The notes below the pieces were generated by a model. The model was not told where the DNA came from, did no database searches, and saw only the letters and a program-made list of their open reading frames with translations. From contig NC_090745.1 of NCBI RefSeq assembly GCF_036898095.1, forward strand, positions 81,735,241 to 81,799,240: 64,000 nucleotides of DNA, in the 5' to 3' direction. This document shows, piece after piece, positions 22,266 through 34,089 of the stretch. Each line of letters begins with the position of its first letter. Position 1 is the first letter of the stretch. Source of the stretch: Palaemon carinicauda. Lineage: Eukaryota > Arthropoda > Malacostraca > Decapoda > Palaemonidae. The position numbers were made by a program, and so were the translations under genes.

Positions 22266-23485
22266 CAGTCCCGACTTACGCTGTTTCGTGGTTACGAATG
22301 CGCCCCCATAAAAATATAAAAAATAATATTAAGTGTCGTTCCGTCTTACAGCATTAGCGTCGTAAGCAATGTAAACAATTGCGAACTAGTTTCTAGCGAG
22401 CAGCGGATGAATACGTTTTGTGGTGGATGCAGGCTAGAAAGACGGCGTCCCTCAGTTTCAGTTCTATGCCATTTTGGTTGTGTTTGCCTGTTCTCTCGCT
22501 CGTTTTTTGGAACATTTTGCCCTTCGTTATGGCTCCTAAGCGTAAGGCATATTCTTCTGATGGTAGTGCGTCTAAGAAAAGAAAGGCCATCACCATGGAA
22601 GTGAAATTAGATATTATTAAGCGGTCTAAAAACAGTGAAACGCCAACAAACATTGGCCGACCGCTTGGCCTTAGTCATTCGACCGTGGCTACTATTCTTA
22701 AGTACAAAGAACGCATCGTTGAACATGTGAAAGGATCTACTCCGATGAAATCAACATTGATAACCAAGCAGTGTAGTGGTTTAATTATTGAAATGGAAAG
22801 ATTATTACTGCTTCGGTTGGAAGATCAAAATCAACGGCGTATTCCGGTGAGCCTAATGGTGATTCAGGCAAAGGCTAAAAGGTTGTTTGAAGCGTTGAAA
22901 AAAGAAAGGGGGGAAGAAAGTGAAAGTGAAGAGTTTTCAGCTAGTAGGGGTTAGTTTATGCGATTTAAGGCTCGGGCCAATTACCATAATGTTAAAGTGC
23001 AAGGTGAAGCTGCTAGTGGGGATGAGAAAGCAGCAAATGAATTTCCTAAAGCGTTGGCAGAGATAATTAGGGAGGGGGGTTATTCTGCTTATCAAGTGTT
23101 CAATGTGGATGAGACAGGTTTATTTTGGAAACGTATGCCTACCCGCACGTACATAGCAAAGGAGAAGAAGTCTCTTCCGCAGCTTCCTCTCCACAATAAA
23201 CCTGTCTCTCCGTCTCTTGTAACATCCCTTCCAGTGTGCAAGCCAACCATAGGATTAAGGTAAGGAATTGTTCTCTTTTTTATTAATATTTACTATAATT
23301 CATGTGGTAAGGAATTGTCTTCTCTTTTTCTAGTACTGTTTTTATGTCATTTGATACATTTTGTTATGGTACAATACTTTACCGTACAGTACAGTATGTA
23401 TAGGGTAATCTATTTATGGTGTTCCGACTTACACTGAAATTCGGGTCTTAAGAACGGATCAACGTCGTAACCTGAAGACCCCCTG
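22266..23485 (+). mobile_element. Second Tigger-like transposon, internally deleted
   Basis: The right end reads inward CAGGGGGTCTTCAGGTTACG and is followed by TA (23486-23487). The left end CAGTCCCGACTTACGCTG at 22266 pairs with it imperfectly. The element is about 1.2 kb because most of the catalytic domain of the transposase is missing. It is a different family from the element at 19363. The left limit is less certain because no TA precedes it. Confidence 0.7.
22529..23200 (+). pseudogene. Tigger transposase fragment, stop codon and C-terminal deletion
   Basis: Start ATG at 22529 gives MAPKRKAYSSDGSASKKRK, followed by a CENP-B-type HTH (TMEVKLDIIKRSKNSETP), then a second HTH ending ESEEFSASRG. 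A TAG at 22952-22954 stands where relatives have Trp; reading continues in the same frame through FNVDETGLFWKRMPTRTYIA (first catalytic Asp) to KEKKSLP. After that the sequence jumps to non-matching 3' material, so the second and third catalytic blocks are absent. Confidence 0.8.
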
Positions 23486-23843
23486 TAGAGGCACAGTTGT
23501 AAGCTAAACCCGCCTGTTAGAACCGAGATCAAGACAATATGTAATCATCCTCCCCATATCTGTAATGATGGGCTTCTGGCCAAAACCCAAGAGTCCTAAT
23601 TCAAGGATTGGATCTCCCTGGATTCTGATGACCCAACCTTTAAGAATAGTTCTGCCAAAAATAGTCCAAACCATCTTCAGGATGGCTGAGATAATCCAAT
23701 ACTCTCAAATATAGCTTTGAATGCAAATACATCCCATCCGTGATTCCTTCTCCCATTCATCTATGCAGGCAGTAATAACGAATGTAGAAATAACCCCACT
23801 ATTAAAAAAATAATAAAGAAAAAAATACAGTGCACAAGATTAC
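23486..23843. other. Unassigned intron sequence
   Basis: No feature recognised in these about 360 bases. Confidence 0.4.
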
Positions 23844-24794
23844 AGGTAGTTGTCGACTTATGACAGAGATAGGGACCGGGATACGCGTCTCAAGTTGATT
23901 TTCACATATGTCACACTCAAAAGTGAAGTTTCCGTAGATTTGTTAGGAGGCATCGAGATTCAGCAATCATCTCAATCATATTTTATCAAAAAATTTTTAC
24001 TGTTTATAATTATCTCATTTCCATGTTTCATAGGATATCATATGCTCTTTTACAGCATTATTGTATTAAATTTTTCATTTTCAGAAGCATTTTACCAATT
24101 AAGAATTACTTAATATTTTGTTTACCTTTGGTTATGATCAACTGATCTGAGGGTAACGCTACCATATCGAAAGATGGCGTACATAGGAGTAGCGTATTTT
24201 TATATACAGGTAGTTCTTGACTTACAACCTATGCGACTTATAACAGTTAGACTTTACGACATTTATTTCGGGGTGATGAGGTCAAGTCTATCGGAAATAG
24301 TACGCTATTAGGACAAATATTTCCTTGGAAATAATTTTTCTTGTATAAAATTAAACTGATTTATCTGGGTAATTTAGTATTTTCTCTTACTGATAATATA
24401 CAGTATCCATTTTCAGTAAAATGTACTCTACGAAAAGTTTTAATATCTGTCGAGTTCATACCACAAGTCTGGTGACGTCATTTTACCGGTGGAAAGCGAC
24501 AGAGCAATACTGTACAGTGATTTCCTTCCAATAGGCTAATGGTGGTTAGCATTAGTATTCTCATTATCAAAACATCAAGTAACAATACAAAGTATTTTGC
24601 GAGTTTGTATCGGTTGTTAAGAGTACTACGTAGCGTAAATTTTTATTCTACGTTATTTTGTTTAATATTTGGTAATAGATCGATATTAATCTAATTAATG
24701 TACACTGATAGGACAAATATTTTCTTAAAATAATATATTTCCTTTTACATTATGAAAATGAAATACTTTTGCTTGGTAAGTTAGTAATGTATTT

Positions 24795-24798
<4 letters not shown>

Positions 24799-24837
<39 letters not shown>
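24799..24837. repeat. (A)n homopolymer tract
   Basis: About 39 adenines. The other units have TC-rich or mixed A-rich sequence here (compare 26325-26345), so the run expanded in this unit only. Confidence 0.9.
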
Positions 24838-24838
<1 letters not shown>

Positions 24839-25242
24839 AGATTTACAGTACATATTTTGCAAGTCATTCTTTGTCGAGTTTACGTCACGTGTCTTATAAT
24901 GTCATATTTCTGGAGGAAGGCGAAGTGGCAAACCGAATCATTTCCTTTCATCGTGTTACCGAGTTATCTTATTACATTACAGTATTCCCAACATCAAAAC
25001 ACCGCGTAACGATATCAAGTGTTTTAGTGGTCTGTATTAGTGGTTACAAGATTAGTACCAACCGTAAATTTAAGAAAAAATAGTCTGATGACATCATATT
25101 TCCTGTGGAAGGCGAGTGGCAAATCAAGTAATTTCCTTTTGATGTGTTAATAAGATTCCCATAATCGGAGCATCGAGTAGTGATACAAGGAATTTCTAAT
25201 AATGTTCAAAGAAATGTGAAGATTTAACAGGGAATTAAAAAT

Positions 25243-25248
<6 letters not shown>

Positions 25249-25334
<86 letters not shown>
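25249..25334. repeat. (GA)n microsatellite, unit 1
   Basis: About 43 GA dinucleotides at the internal position shared by all copies of the repeat. Confidence 0.95.
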
Positions 25335-25339
<5 letters not shown>

Positions 25340-26754
25340 TCATATAACTAATGCTTAGGTAATATTCATTATGAAGATATTTCAAATAAGAAAATTACAT
25401 AAACAAACAACACTATGTGCACATAATCGCAGTAAGGTAGCGTGACCTTGAGATCAGCTGATGACTATCAAAAGTAAAACCAAAGTAATTGATGAATGTT
25501 GAAATGCTCCCGAAATTGAAAAATAGCATACAAACATGCTTTGATAAACTCCAATTAAACACAATAATTTCTAGTGAAATATGAAGGCTTAATAATAAAC
25601 TAAAATTTAAATACTGTATGAAGCCGTACGAACACACACACAAACGAAGAGAGAACATATTTGTAGGGTTAATAATAATGGCTATAAACAAAGTATTTGA
25701 AAACTATATCATGTAATATACTGGTGTTGATATAATATTCATCATGAATATACAGGTATTGCTCGACTTATGACCTATGCGACATACGACTATTCGACTT
25801 TACGACCATTTTTTCAGGGTGATGACGTAACAAGTTTATCGGAAATAGGACGAATATTTCCTTGAAAATAATCTATTTTCTTGTATACATATAAACTGAT
25901 TTATATTGGTAAATTATTATTTTCTTTTATTGTTAATATTCAGTATTTATTTTCAGTTAAAAATACATCAAGAAAAGTTTTAATAATTGTCGAGTTCATA
26001 TTATGTGTCTGGTGACGTGACTGACGTCACATCACCGGCGGAAAGCGTCCGGGCAATACAGTGATTTCCTTCCAATAGGCTAACAATTAACATTAGTATT
26101 TCCATTATCGAAATATTAAATAACGATACAAAGTATTTTGAGGGTCTGTATCGGTTGTCATGAGTACTACGTAGCGTAAATTTGATTGTACGCTACTTTT
26201 TTAATCTCTGATAATGGACCGATGTTTATCTAAAGAAAATATACTATTAGGGCAAATATTTTCTTGATAATATATTTCCTTTTACATTATAGAAATAAAA
26301 TACTTTTGTTTGTTAAGTTAGTATTTTTTTTTTCATTTCTTGTGATAAACAAAGAAAATGAATTTACATATTTTGCAAGTCATTCTTCGTAGAGATTACT
26401 GTACGTGACGTGACTTGTGACGTCATGTATCTGGCGGAAGCGCGCTGACAAACCGAATGATTTCCTTTCATTGTTACCGAGTAATCTTATTACAGCATTC
26501 CCATCATCTAAACACCCAGTAACGATATCAAGTGTTTTAGTGGTCTGTATCATTAGTTATAAGATTAGTATAACTTACCGTAAATTTAAGAAAAAAGTCT
26601 GATGACGTCATATTTCTGGCGGAAGGCGAGAGGCGAATCAAGTGATTTCCTTCCGATGCATTACTATTCCCATAATTGAAACATCGAATAATGATATACA
26701 GAATTTTTTAATAATTTTCAAAAAAAATATGAAGATACAACTGAATTAAAAACG

Positions 26755-26760
<6 letters not shown>

Positions 26761-26840
<80 letters not shown>
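26761..26840. repeat. (GA)n microsatellite, unit 2
   Basis: About 40 GA dinucleotides at the position equivalent to 25249-25334. The LINE insertion begins about 30-40 bases downstream. Confidence 0.95.
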
Positions 26841-26842
<2 letters not shown>

Positions 26843-26879
26843 TATTCCTTTTATAACTAATAATGAGGTCTATAAACAA

Positions 26880-28279
26880 GAAATATAGCAAAAGGTAAGG
26901 AGGTGTATGTTGCGTTTATGGATCTGGAGAAAGCATATGATAGAGTTGATAGGGAAGCAATGTGGAATGTGATGAGGTTATATGGAGTTGGTGGAAGGTT
27001 GTTGCAAGCAGTGAAAAGTTTCTACAAAGGTAGTAAAGCATGTGTTAGAATAGGAAATTATGTGAGCGATTGGTTTCCGGAGAGAGTGGGGCTGAGACAG
27101 GGATGTGTGATGTCGCCGTGGTTGTTTAACTTGTATGTTGATGGAGTGGTGAGAGAGGTGAATGCTCAAATGCTTGGAAGAGGATTAAAACTGGTAGGCG
27201 AGAATGATCATGAATGGGAGGTAAATCAGTTGTTGTTTGCGGATGATACTGTACTGGTAGCAGACACAGAAGAGAAGCTTGACCGACTAGTGACAGAATT
27301 TTGAAGGGTGTGTGAGAGAAGGAAGTTGAGAGTTAATGTGGGTAAGAGTAAGGTTATGAGATTTACGAGAAGGGAAGGTGGTGCAAGGTTGAATGTCATG
27401 TTGAATGGAGAGTTACTTGAGGAGGTGAATCAGTTTAAGTACTTGGGGTCTGTTGTTGCAGCAAATGGTGGAGTGGAAGCAGATGTACGTCAGAGAGTGA
27501 ATGAAGGTTGCAAGGTGTTGGGGGCAGTTAAGGGAGTAGTAAAAAAATGAGGGTTGGGCATGACTGTAAAGAGAGTTTTATATGAGAAAGTGATTGTACC
27601 AACTGTGATGTATGAATCGGAGTTGTGGGGAATGAAAGTGATGGAGAGACAGAAATTGAATGTGTTTGAGATGAAATGTCTACGGAGTATGGCTGGTGTA
27701 TCTCGAGTAGATAGGGTTAGGAACGAAGTGGTGAAGGTGAGAACGGGTGTAAGAAATGAGTTAGCGGCTAGAGTGGATATGAATGTGTTGAGGTGGTTTG
27801 GCCATGTTGAGAGAATGGAAAATGGCTGTCTGCTAAAGAAGGTGATGAATGCAAGAGTTGATGGGAGAAGTACAAGAGGAAGGCCAAGGTTTGGGTGGAT
27901 GGATGGTGTGAAGAAAGCTCTGGGTGATAGGAGGATAGATGTGAGAGAGGCAAGAGAGCGTGCTAGAAATAGGAATGAATGGCGAGCGATTGTGACGCAG
28001 TTCCGGTAGGCCCTGCTGCTTCCTTCGGTGCCTTAGATGACCGCGGAGGTAGCAGCAGTAGGGGATTCAGCAGTATGAAGCTTCATCTGTGGTGGAAAAT
28101 GTGGGAGGTTGGGCTGTGGCACCCTAGCAGTACCAGCTGAACTCGGCTGAGTCCCTGGTTAGGCTGGAGGAACGTAGAGAGTAGAGGTCCCCTTTTTTGT
28201 TTTTGTTTTGTTTCTTCGTTGATGTCGGCTACCCCCCAAAATTGGAGGAAGTGCCTTTGGTATATGGATGGATGGATGG
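26880..28279 (+). mobile_element. 5'-truncated LINE insertion
   Basis: Flanked by an 8-bp direct repeat ATAAACAA (26872-26879 and 28280-28287), taken as target duplication. It starts abruptly inside the RT and ends with a short (TGGA)n tail at 28267-28280, the simple-repeat tail of some LINE clades. It interrupts unit 2 of the compound repeat, whose sequence resumes at once after the tail. It is younger than that unit. Confidence 0.8.
26903..28009 (+). pseudogene. LINE reverse transcriptase, C-terminal half, two stops
   Basis: One reading frame interrupted by TGA at 27302-27304 and 27548-27550. Visible blocks are FMDLEKAYDRVDREAMWNVM (first catalytic Asp), VGLRQGCVMSPWLFNLYVDG, QLLFADDTVLVADTEEKL (catalytic FADD), KSKVMRFTR, FKYLGSVV, and the thumb/C-terminal region with VLRWFGHVERM and STRGRPRFGWMDGVKKAL. 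The order is that of non-LTR RTs whose C-terminus ends in an RPRxxWMDG block. Only two nonsense changes in about 370 codons suggest a fairly recent insertion. Clade not certain. Confidence 0.85.
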
Positions 28280-30479
28280 ATAAACAAACTGTATGGAAAA
28301 TGTGATACCCTATAACATATTGGCGCTGATGTAATATGCATTATGAAGAAATTTTGAATGTCAAAATTATATAAATCAGTGTTATTCGCACTATATATAT
28401 ATGTGCTCATAATAGTAATACGGCAGCGTGACCTTGAGATCAGCTGATGCCAACCGAAAGTAAATTAAAAGTATTTGTTGATTATTGATATGCTAAAGAA
28501 ATTGAAAAATAAAATATAAACGTTCTTTTTTTAAACCACAATTAAACACAATAATGTCTAATGAAATATAAAGGCTTAATATTGAACTACAATACTGTAT
28601 GAAGCTTTAAAAATGAACTACCCGTATGCGATTGCGAGAGCGAACACACACACACAAAGAGCTACAACGATTTCGAATTATACCTAATGATTAGACGAAC
28701 TGTATGGAAACTGATTTCCAGTAACATATTGGCGTTGATGTAATATTCATCATGAAGATATTTCTAATAAGTTAAGAAATGATAAAAAAAAATATGCCAT
28801 ACGTATGTATGCCATATTTTGATACGGTAGGTAGCGGCACTTTCAGATCAGCTGATCATAACCAAAGGTAAACAAAATGTTTAGTACTCGATTGTAAAAT
28901 GCTTCCAAAATTGATGAATAGAATACAATAATGCATTTATAGAGCATATCACATCCTATGAAACAAGAAAATGGAATAATGATAGACAGTAAGAAAATAT
29001 TGACAAAATATGATCCAGATGATTGCCGGATCATAACGTATCAAAATAAATCTACGGAAACTTCACTTTTCTAGTTCGACATACGGCCAACTCGACTTAC
29101 GACTCATCTCTCTGTCCCTATCTCGGTCGTAAATCGAGCAATACCTGTATTTCAAATAAATTAAGAAATTACAGTATATAAACAATATGACAAATTTGAA
29201 GATAATTTGTATTCTTCCTAACCCTACAAACCTTAGCTATTTACAGAGGGTTTACCTTTTAGCGCAGCTGAAATGGCGAGCCATTAGAATTTAACGAGGG
29301 TGAATTACCCCCGCACTAGTTAGCGGGGGGTAGGGGAGTGGTAGCTAGCTACCCCTCCCCCCCCTCACACACAGATGAATGCTCACTTTCACTTAGAGGT
29401 AGGACTTGTCTTGGGGGACAGGGCTGGCGGGCAAATATGTGTAAATAGCTAAGGTTTGTATGGTTAGGAAAAATACAAATTATCTTCGAATTTGTCATTT
29501 GTTCCGTAACCAAAATACAAACCACGCTATTTACAGAGGGTGACTTACCCCTTAGGTAGGGTGGAAAGTCCCCAGCCATACTGGCTTTGGCTTTACCCGG
29601 GGACTCAGAATCCGAGTGAGTCGCACTCGAGAAAAGGAGTCCCTGCACCTCACAAGTTCCTTGCTCCGCAAGGAACCATGTGGCCTACGTGAGCTTGTGT
29701 GTGAAGGAAGAAGTGTGACCCGTCCTAGGCAGTTGACCTGGAGTTCCAGAAGGAACTCTGGGTTAGAACGTTCCCAATACCACCTCGTCAGGGTATGGGG
29801 GACGCGACAGTATTGATTCAATACTCGGAACACAAGGAAGCATGGTTTACCTGCAGAGGTTAGAGGTCAGCTATGCAGAGACCAGGATGCTGCCTCCCCA
29901 TAGAGGGGATGATGAAGAAAGAAATAAGAGCCAGACATACTTCTTTCGTTCATGCAGACTAAAACCTGATAACAATGCCCTCAACCTTCTGCTACCTGTC
30001 CAAAAAGGAGCCTGAGGTTAGACCAGCTGTTGTGTAGCCACCACAGAGCGATAGAAAACGAATCGAGACTCCTGTGGGTCACGCCCTGCAGGAAGCGGGC
30101 TGCGAAGGTCATTAGACGCTTCCAGACTCCAGCTTGTAGCACCTGCGTCACAGAGTAGTATTACTCGAAGGCGAGGGACGTTGCGATGTATCCAACATGG
30201 TGCTGTAGGGCGACGTGACGGGGGAGGGTCTGGAGACAGGTCGAGATGAATGTCCTCGAGTCCGGGCTGAAGAGGTATACTGGTGACTCCCCTGTGTCTT
30301 CCTTGTGCTCCCAAATCGGCTGCAACTGAGGACAAACTGCAGCTGTTCCCAGCGCTAACCTCTCGATTCCTTTACTGGCAAGAAAGAGAAGGTCTTGGGA
30401 CATCAGATACAGAATGGAGACTCAAAATCTTGAATGAATTGGACCGAAGGGCCGGGACCCCCAGATTCTGAGTCTAGCC

Positions 30480-30740
30480 AACAACTCAGGAGCGAACCTG
30501 AATGTTGCCTTCCCCTCTTCCTTAGAAAGGGGGAAGTCGTAAGAGACCAAGAAGATTGCTTACACACTGGCCGTGGCCAGAGTGAGCAGGAGACCCAAGG
30601 CGGAATACAATCCGAGGCCTGTCGTAAAGGGTCTTGAGAAGATCTCTTAAAGGACTAAAAGTCCGAGCCATGCTCCAAGTTGGAGGTCTTCCTCCGACTA
30701 GGGCAGGGACGATCGTAGCCTCGCATGAGCGAAGATAGAT
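30480..30740 (-). pseudogene. Tyrosine recombinase remnant of element C
   Basis: Recognised by DNA-level alignment by eye with the recombinase remnant of B: CGAGCCATGCTCCAAGTTGG against CGAACCATGTTCCAAGGAGG, and a shared GGAGGTCTT. No continuous frame remains. Confidence 0.45.
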
Positions 30741-30856
30741 CCAGCGGGCAGGAAAAAGTTATTCCTTTAAGCCTGAAGGTCAGGGAAAGGCTGAGCGACA
30801 GGCTTCATTGCCGAGAGCGGAAAGGAGTTTCCTCCCGCCGAAAGGCAATAAGACCG

Positions 30857-31350
30857 TTATTGCTGAAGAGGCCTCAAGGGAAGAGGTATATCTCCCACGG
30901 CACCAACCACCTTAGACTCTTCACTTTGCCTGGAAGACCCCTGTGGATGACTATCGCAGATGACGCGACCTCCGTACCGCGACTGTAGCGGGTTGTCTCT
31001 TCTTGAGGAGGAGGCGTAGTGTCTCCAGGCATGAAGCCGAAGCAACGCCCCGGTTCGGGAGAGATGTCGCAGTGTGGTTGCTTGAGTAGTCTGCGCCGTG
31101 GGAGAAGCTCTCCCGGGAGTTCCGTCAGGGGAAGCAGAGGGTCCAGAAACCGTTCTGCGCATAGTCCCAGTGGAGCTCTCCCATTGAAAGGTTGACAGAC
31201 AACCTGGTCTTGTTGAGACCCATTGTCCACAGACAAAAAGGAGGGAAGACGCAGGCGTCGAAGTTGTCCCACCATCACCGGAATGCATCTTGCCAGAGTC
31301 TCGGGGTCTGAGACTGGGGGGAAGAACAGCGGAAGCTTGAGGTTCCAAGC
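30857..31350 (-). pseudogene. Post-RNase H linker remnant of element C
   Basis: Overlapping minus-strand frames 30857-31348 and 30874-31278 correspond to the region of B that contains YCSPVPDPQALW and the following linker. Here it reads PPSLRPRDSGKMHS in one frame and the alternative frame holds the VPDPETLARCIP-type match. The frames are displaced by indels. No catalytic residues are left to judge. Confidence 0.5.
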
Positions 31351-31899
31351 TGTCGCGATCAGGTCCCCCAGACCAGTACTTGCTGGTTACCCAAGGTCAA
31401 ACACCCCCAGGTACACTCTCTCTACGAGACTCTGCTCGGATAGTCGGAGAGAACATTCCCCTGCCTGGAATGAGAGAGCCAGTGGTGGTATTGAGAGAAT
31501 CTCAATCATCCCGGTATCTCTACTGCAAGATGTGAAGGTGTGAAAATGCGACCCCTGCTGGTTAGAATACGCCAGAATCATGAAGTCGACGCGCACGGGG
31601 CGACTCGGCAGGAGCTGTAGGATCCGTAGAGGGGCCAGACTAAGGCCCCTAAGCCTGCCTGAATGATGGAGGGGTATCCTTCAGGTCTTGACCATAGGCC
31701 TGGACCGGAACATGCCCCCACCTTTCCTTTGACGAGTCCGAGAACAGCATCAAGAATGTGGGGAAAGGACGAGAATATCCAATACCATCAAGAGGCTCCA
31801 TAGGTCAACACCCATTGCAGGTCTAATAGTTCCGCTGGTCCCACAGGGGCCAGGAAGTCCGGTTAAATATTGCCTGAAGCCACCGGAACTTGGACCGCC

Positions 31900-32540
31900 C
31901 CACATGGAACTTATCCTGAGGCGACCGTTCGGACTATAAACGGGTCAATGAGGAAAGGAGAACTAGGAAACGTTCCAAGGTAGGGCTGAAAGCTCTGCTT
32001 GACTGAGAACAGGTACTGCGACTCTCCTCAGTCTTGCCACAGTCAACTAAAAGGAAGGCTCGGAGGATGTGGTAACAGAATCTGGCGTCCCCAGGTGGTC
32101 ACCCATCCAAGTACCGACCAGAACCGACGTTGCTTAACCTCGCTGGACGGACGAGAAGCGGGGTTTCCAACGTGGTAAGGCCGTTGACTCAATATCATGG
32201 CCAGATACTCCAGATGTTGAGGCAGAGGAAGAGAAGGCTCCAAGCAAAATACCATGAGCCCACACTCATGGTAAGCATCCGGAAGCTTGTCCCGGCGTTG
32301 AAGAAGGTCGAACCCGAGCCTACCGGAGTTGACCAGCCCTCCAAACAGCAGAGGCGGCGGAAGCCTGCACCTGAGCGGCCAAGAGGAAGGCATGGAGAGT
32401 TCTCTGGGGAAACAAACCTGCTATGCCACGGCGGGATAGCCACACTGCATAAGCAGGAATACTTGCAGTCTAGGCTGAATTCGACGAGCACCCTGGAAGA
32501 TGGATGGAATGGAAACTGAAAGTACCCGTCCTTCCGATCC
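31900..32540 (-). pseudogene. Reverse transcriptase remnant of element C, split by a 5S-like insert
   Basis: Minus strand contains HLEYLAMIL, equal to LVYLGMLI of the element B RT just before the KAFPS block. On the other side of the inserted 118 bases it resumes with TVARLRRVAVPVLSQAEL, equal to IQRLRKVAQPFLRREEL of B. The sequence upstream (to 32540) is the preceding RT palm in shifted frames. Confidence 0.6.
32071..32188 (-). rRNA. 5S rRNA-like sequence (pseudogene or captured copy)
   Basis: The reverse complement starts GTCAACGGCCTTACCACGTT, continues with TCTCGTCCG and GTTAAGCAACGTCGG, and then GTACTTGGATGGGTGACC; these are the loop A/helix II, A-box and C-box regions of animal 5S rRNA. 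The length of about 118 is that of a full 5S. The terminal stem is imperfect and one or more changes occur near CCAGCGAGG. The internal promoter boxes look mostly intact. It interrupts the RT coding region of element C. It could be a retroposed 5S transcript or a 5S-derived SINE without a visible body. Pseudogene status is likely. Confidence 0.85.
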
Positions 32541-34089
32541 AGGGTTTAAGGAGTCCTGTCGCCTCGTTACCAGTCTGATCGATTCTGCTGGTCTACGCTG
32601 GCCGAAGTTTGTTCGACAAACTTGATCAGGGCTGAGAGGTCGACTACGGACATCCCCTCTCAGATCCTTCCTTACAAGAAAGGATCGACTCAGGAGGCCG
32701 GGGGTGAAGCCGTCGATGATCCTAAGGAAGACCTTCGCCTAAGGTATGGATCATTCTGCCCAACCGGGCAACTCTTGCTGACGCTATGGCATAGAGGTTC
32801 AGGGACACTGAATTCGCTGACAGAGACGGCAGGCGCGATATCCTTGGCTGATCACAGAGATTGTGCGGGAATGGGCATCAGGAAGCTGTCATTCGGATGA
32901 GTAACCTTAAGCATCCTCCCAGCGAAAAAACCTGCAATCCTAGAGTTCGTGAACTCCTTTTAGGACTATGCCCCCCCCCGGGGGAGTCTCCCGTGCCATC
33001 TGTTCCTGACAGGAGGAAACTGCAATTGGACACCTTGTCCCAGTTGTCGTAGCCGATAACTTAGGCCGACATGGTTGAAAGAAAAGGGCGCTGGAGCCCT
33101 GCAGAGTCTGGAAGAAAGCGCCTTGGAGGAGTGAAAACGGAAGTCAATTTCCTCCTCACAGCCGCTGTCTAAGTCTTTGGCCTTGGGCACAAACAAACTC
33201 TTCTCAAGGATGGAAGGGTGTCTGAGGTCGTCGACCTCCACAGCTGAGACACCCGAAGGAAGCCCTCAGTCAGCGCGTCCAGATGGTACAACATCGAGCT
33301 TGTCCGCAAGTTAGATACTTAACGACGAAAGGCCAAGGTGCCTGAGCTCGAGAGGAGGAAAGTACCCATGATCTTCCTGTGGCTTCCTTGAACCAAACCT
33401 CGGGCCGTAACCGAGGAGGGAAAGGACCTGGTAAGCTCCCAGAGGAAGGGGTAAGCAGTCACCCCTTGTCCGATGGAGAAATCTCGAACGAAAAGCCCCC
33501 CCCCGCCAAAACTCCTTCCAGGGAATGACGGGGAAGGGCTAACCCAGGTTCAGGAAAGAGGAGTGTTGCTCAGATCTCCCTTAAGTTTCTCCTATTCTTG
33601 CAAGTGCCATACTCTGCGTTTACGGGGTGAGGCCGTGTTCTGGAAATACGCTCCAGAAGAACTCGCCAGGATGGCCATGCTGCGAAAACTCCATTGGGAA
33701 TCGTGGTCGCAATCGCCCTGGAGCTCGCGCGACGGTAATTCAAAGATTTGCGCGTGGGCGAATGTGGAAGCGCCCATGCGCGGTAACGCAGGAACGCAAA
33801 CGAAGGTGAGCGAAGGAGCGCAGAAGGAGGGCGAGCGTGGTAGGAAGGGTGAGAGCTGGTGGTCGGCGAGCGATAACCCATAGACGAGCAATGGATACTG
33901 CAAGAAATAAGCCGAAATTTGTGCGAAGAAACACTGTAGGTTCGAGCGACGGAACACCGTCGGTTCGCGCGACGGAACACCATCCGTCCGCGCGATGGAA
34001 AACCGTTGGTACGCGCGCGGGCGAACATTGGAGAGCATGGGCGCGGACGCGCATGAGCGTAGACGTGCAGGCACGTGGGCGTGTGGGCG

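Larger units (their letters stand above)
23844..29150. repeat. Compound TIR-bearing repeat with (GA)n units
   Basis: The outer ends are inverted: TACAGGTAGTTGTCGACTTA at 23844 and its counterpart ending AATACCTGTA at about 29150. About 300 bp inside each end also match in inverted orientation (23844-24160 against 28840-29150). Between them are two direct units, 24206-25750 and 25751-about 28750, each starting with the same TIR-like phrase, then about 1 kb with GACGTCA boxes, a long (GA)n, and a segment with GACCTTGAGATCAGCTGATG. The second unit is split by a LINE. No transposase is present. Nested insertion or duplication of a Tigger-like MITE is the simplest reading. Confidence 0.7.

Noticed and set aside
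32043..32393. Gag start of element C, because MPSSWPLRCRLPPP resembles MVPSWPLKRRLPPP of B
   Set aside because: The segment lies inside the RT region next to the 5S-like insert, and DNA alignment places it there; the resemblance is short and no Cys-rich block follows.
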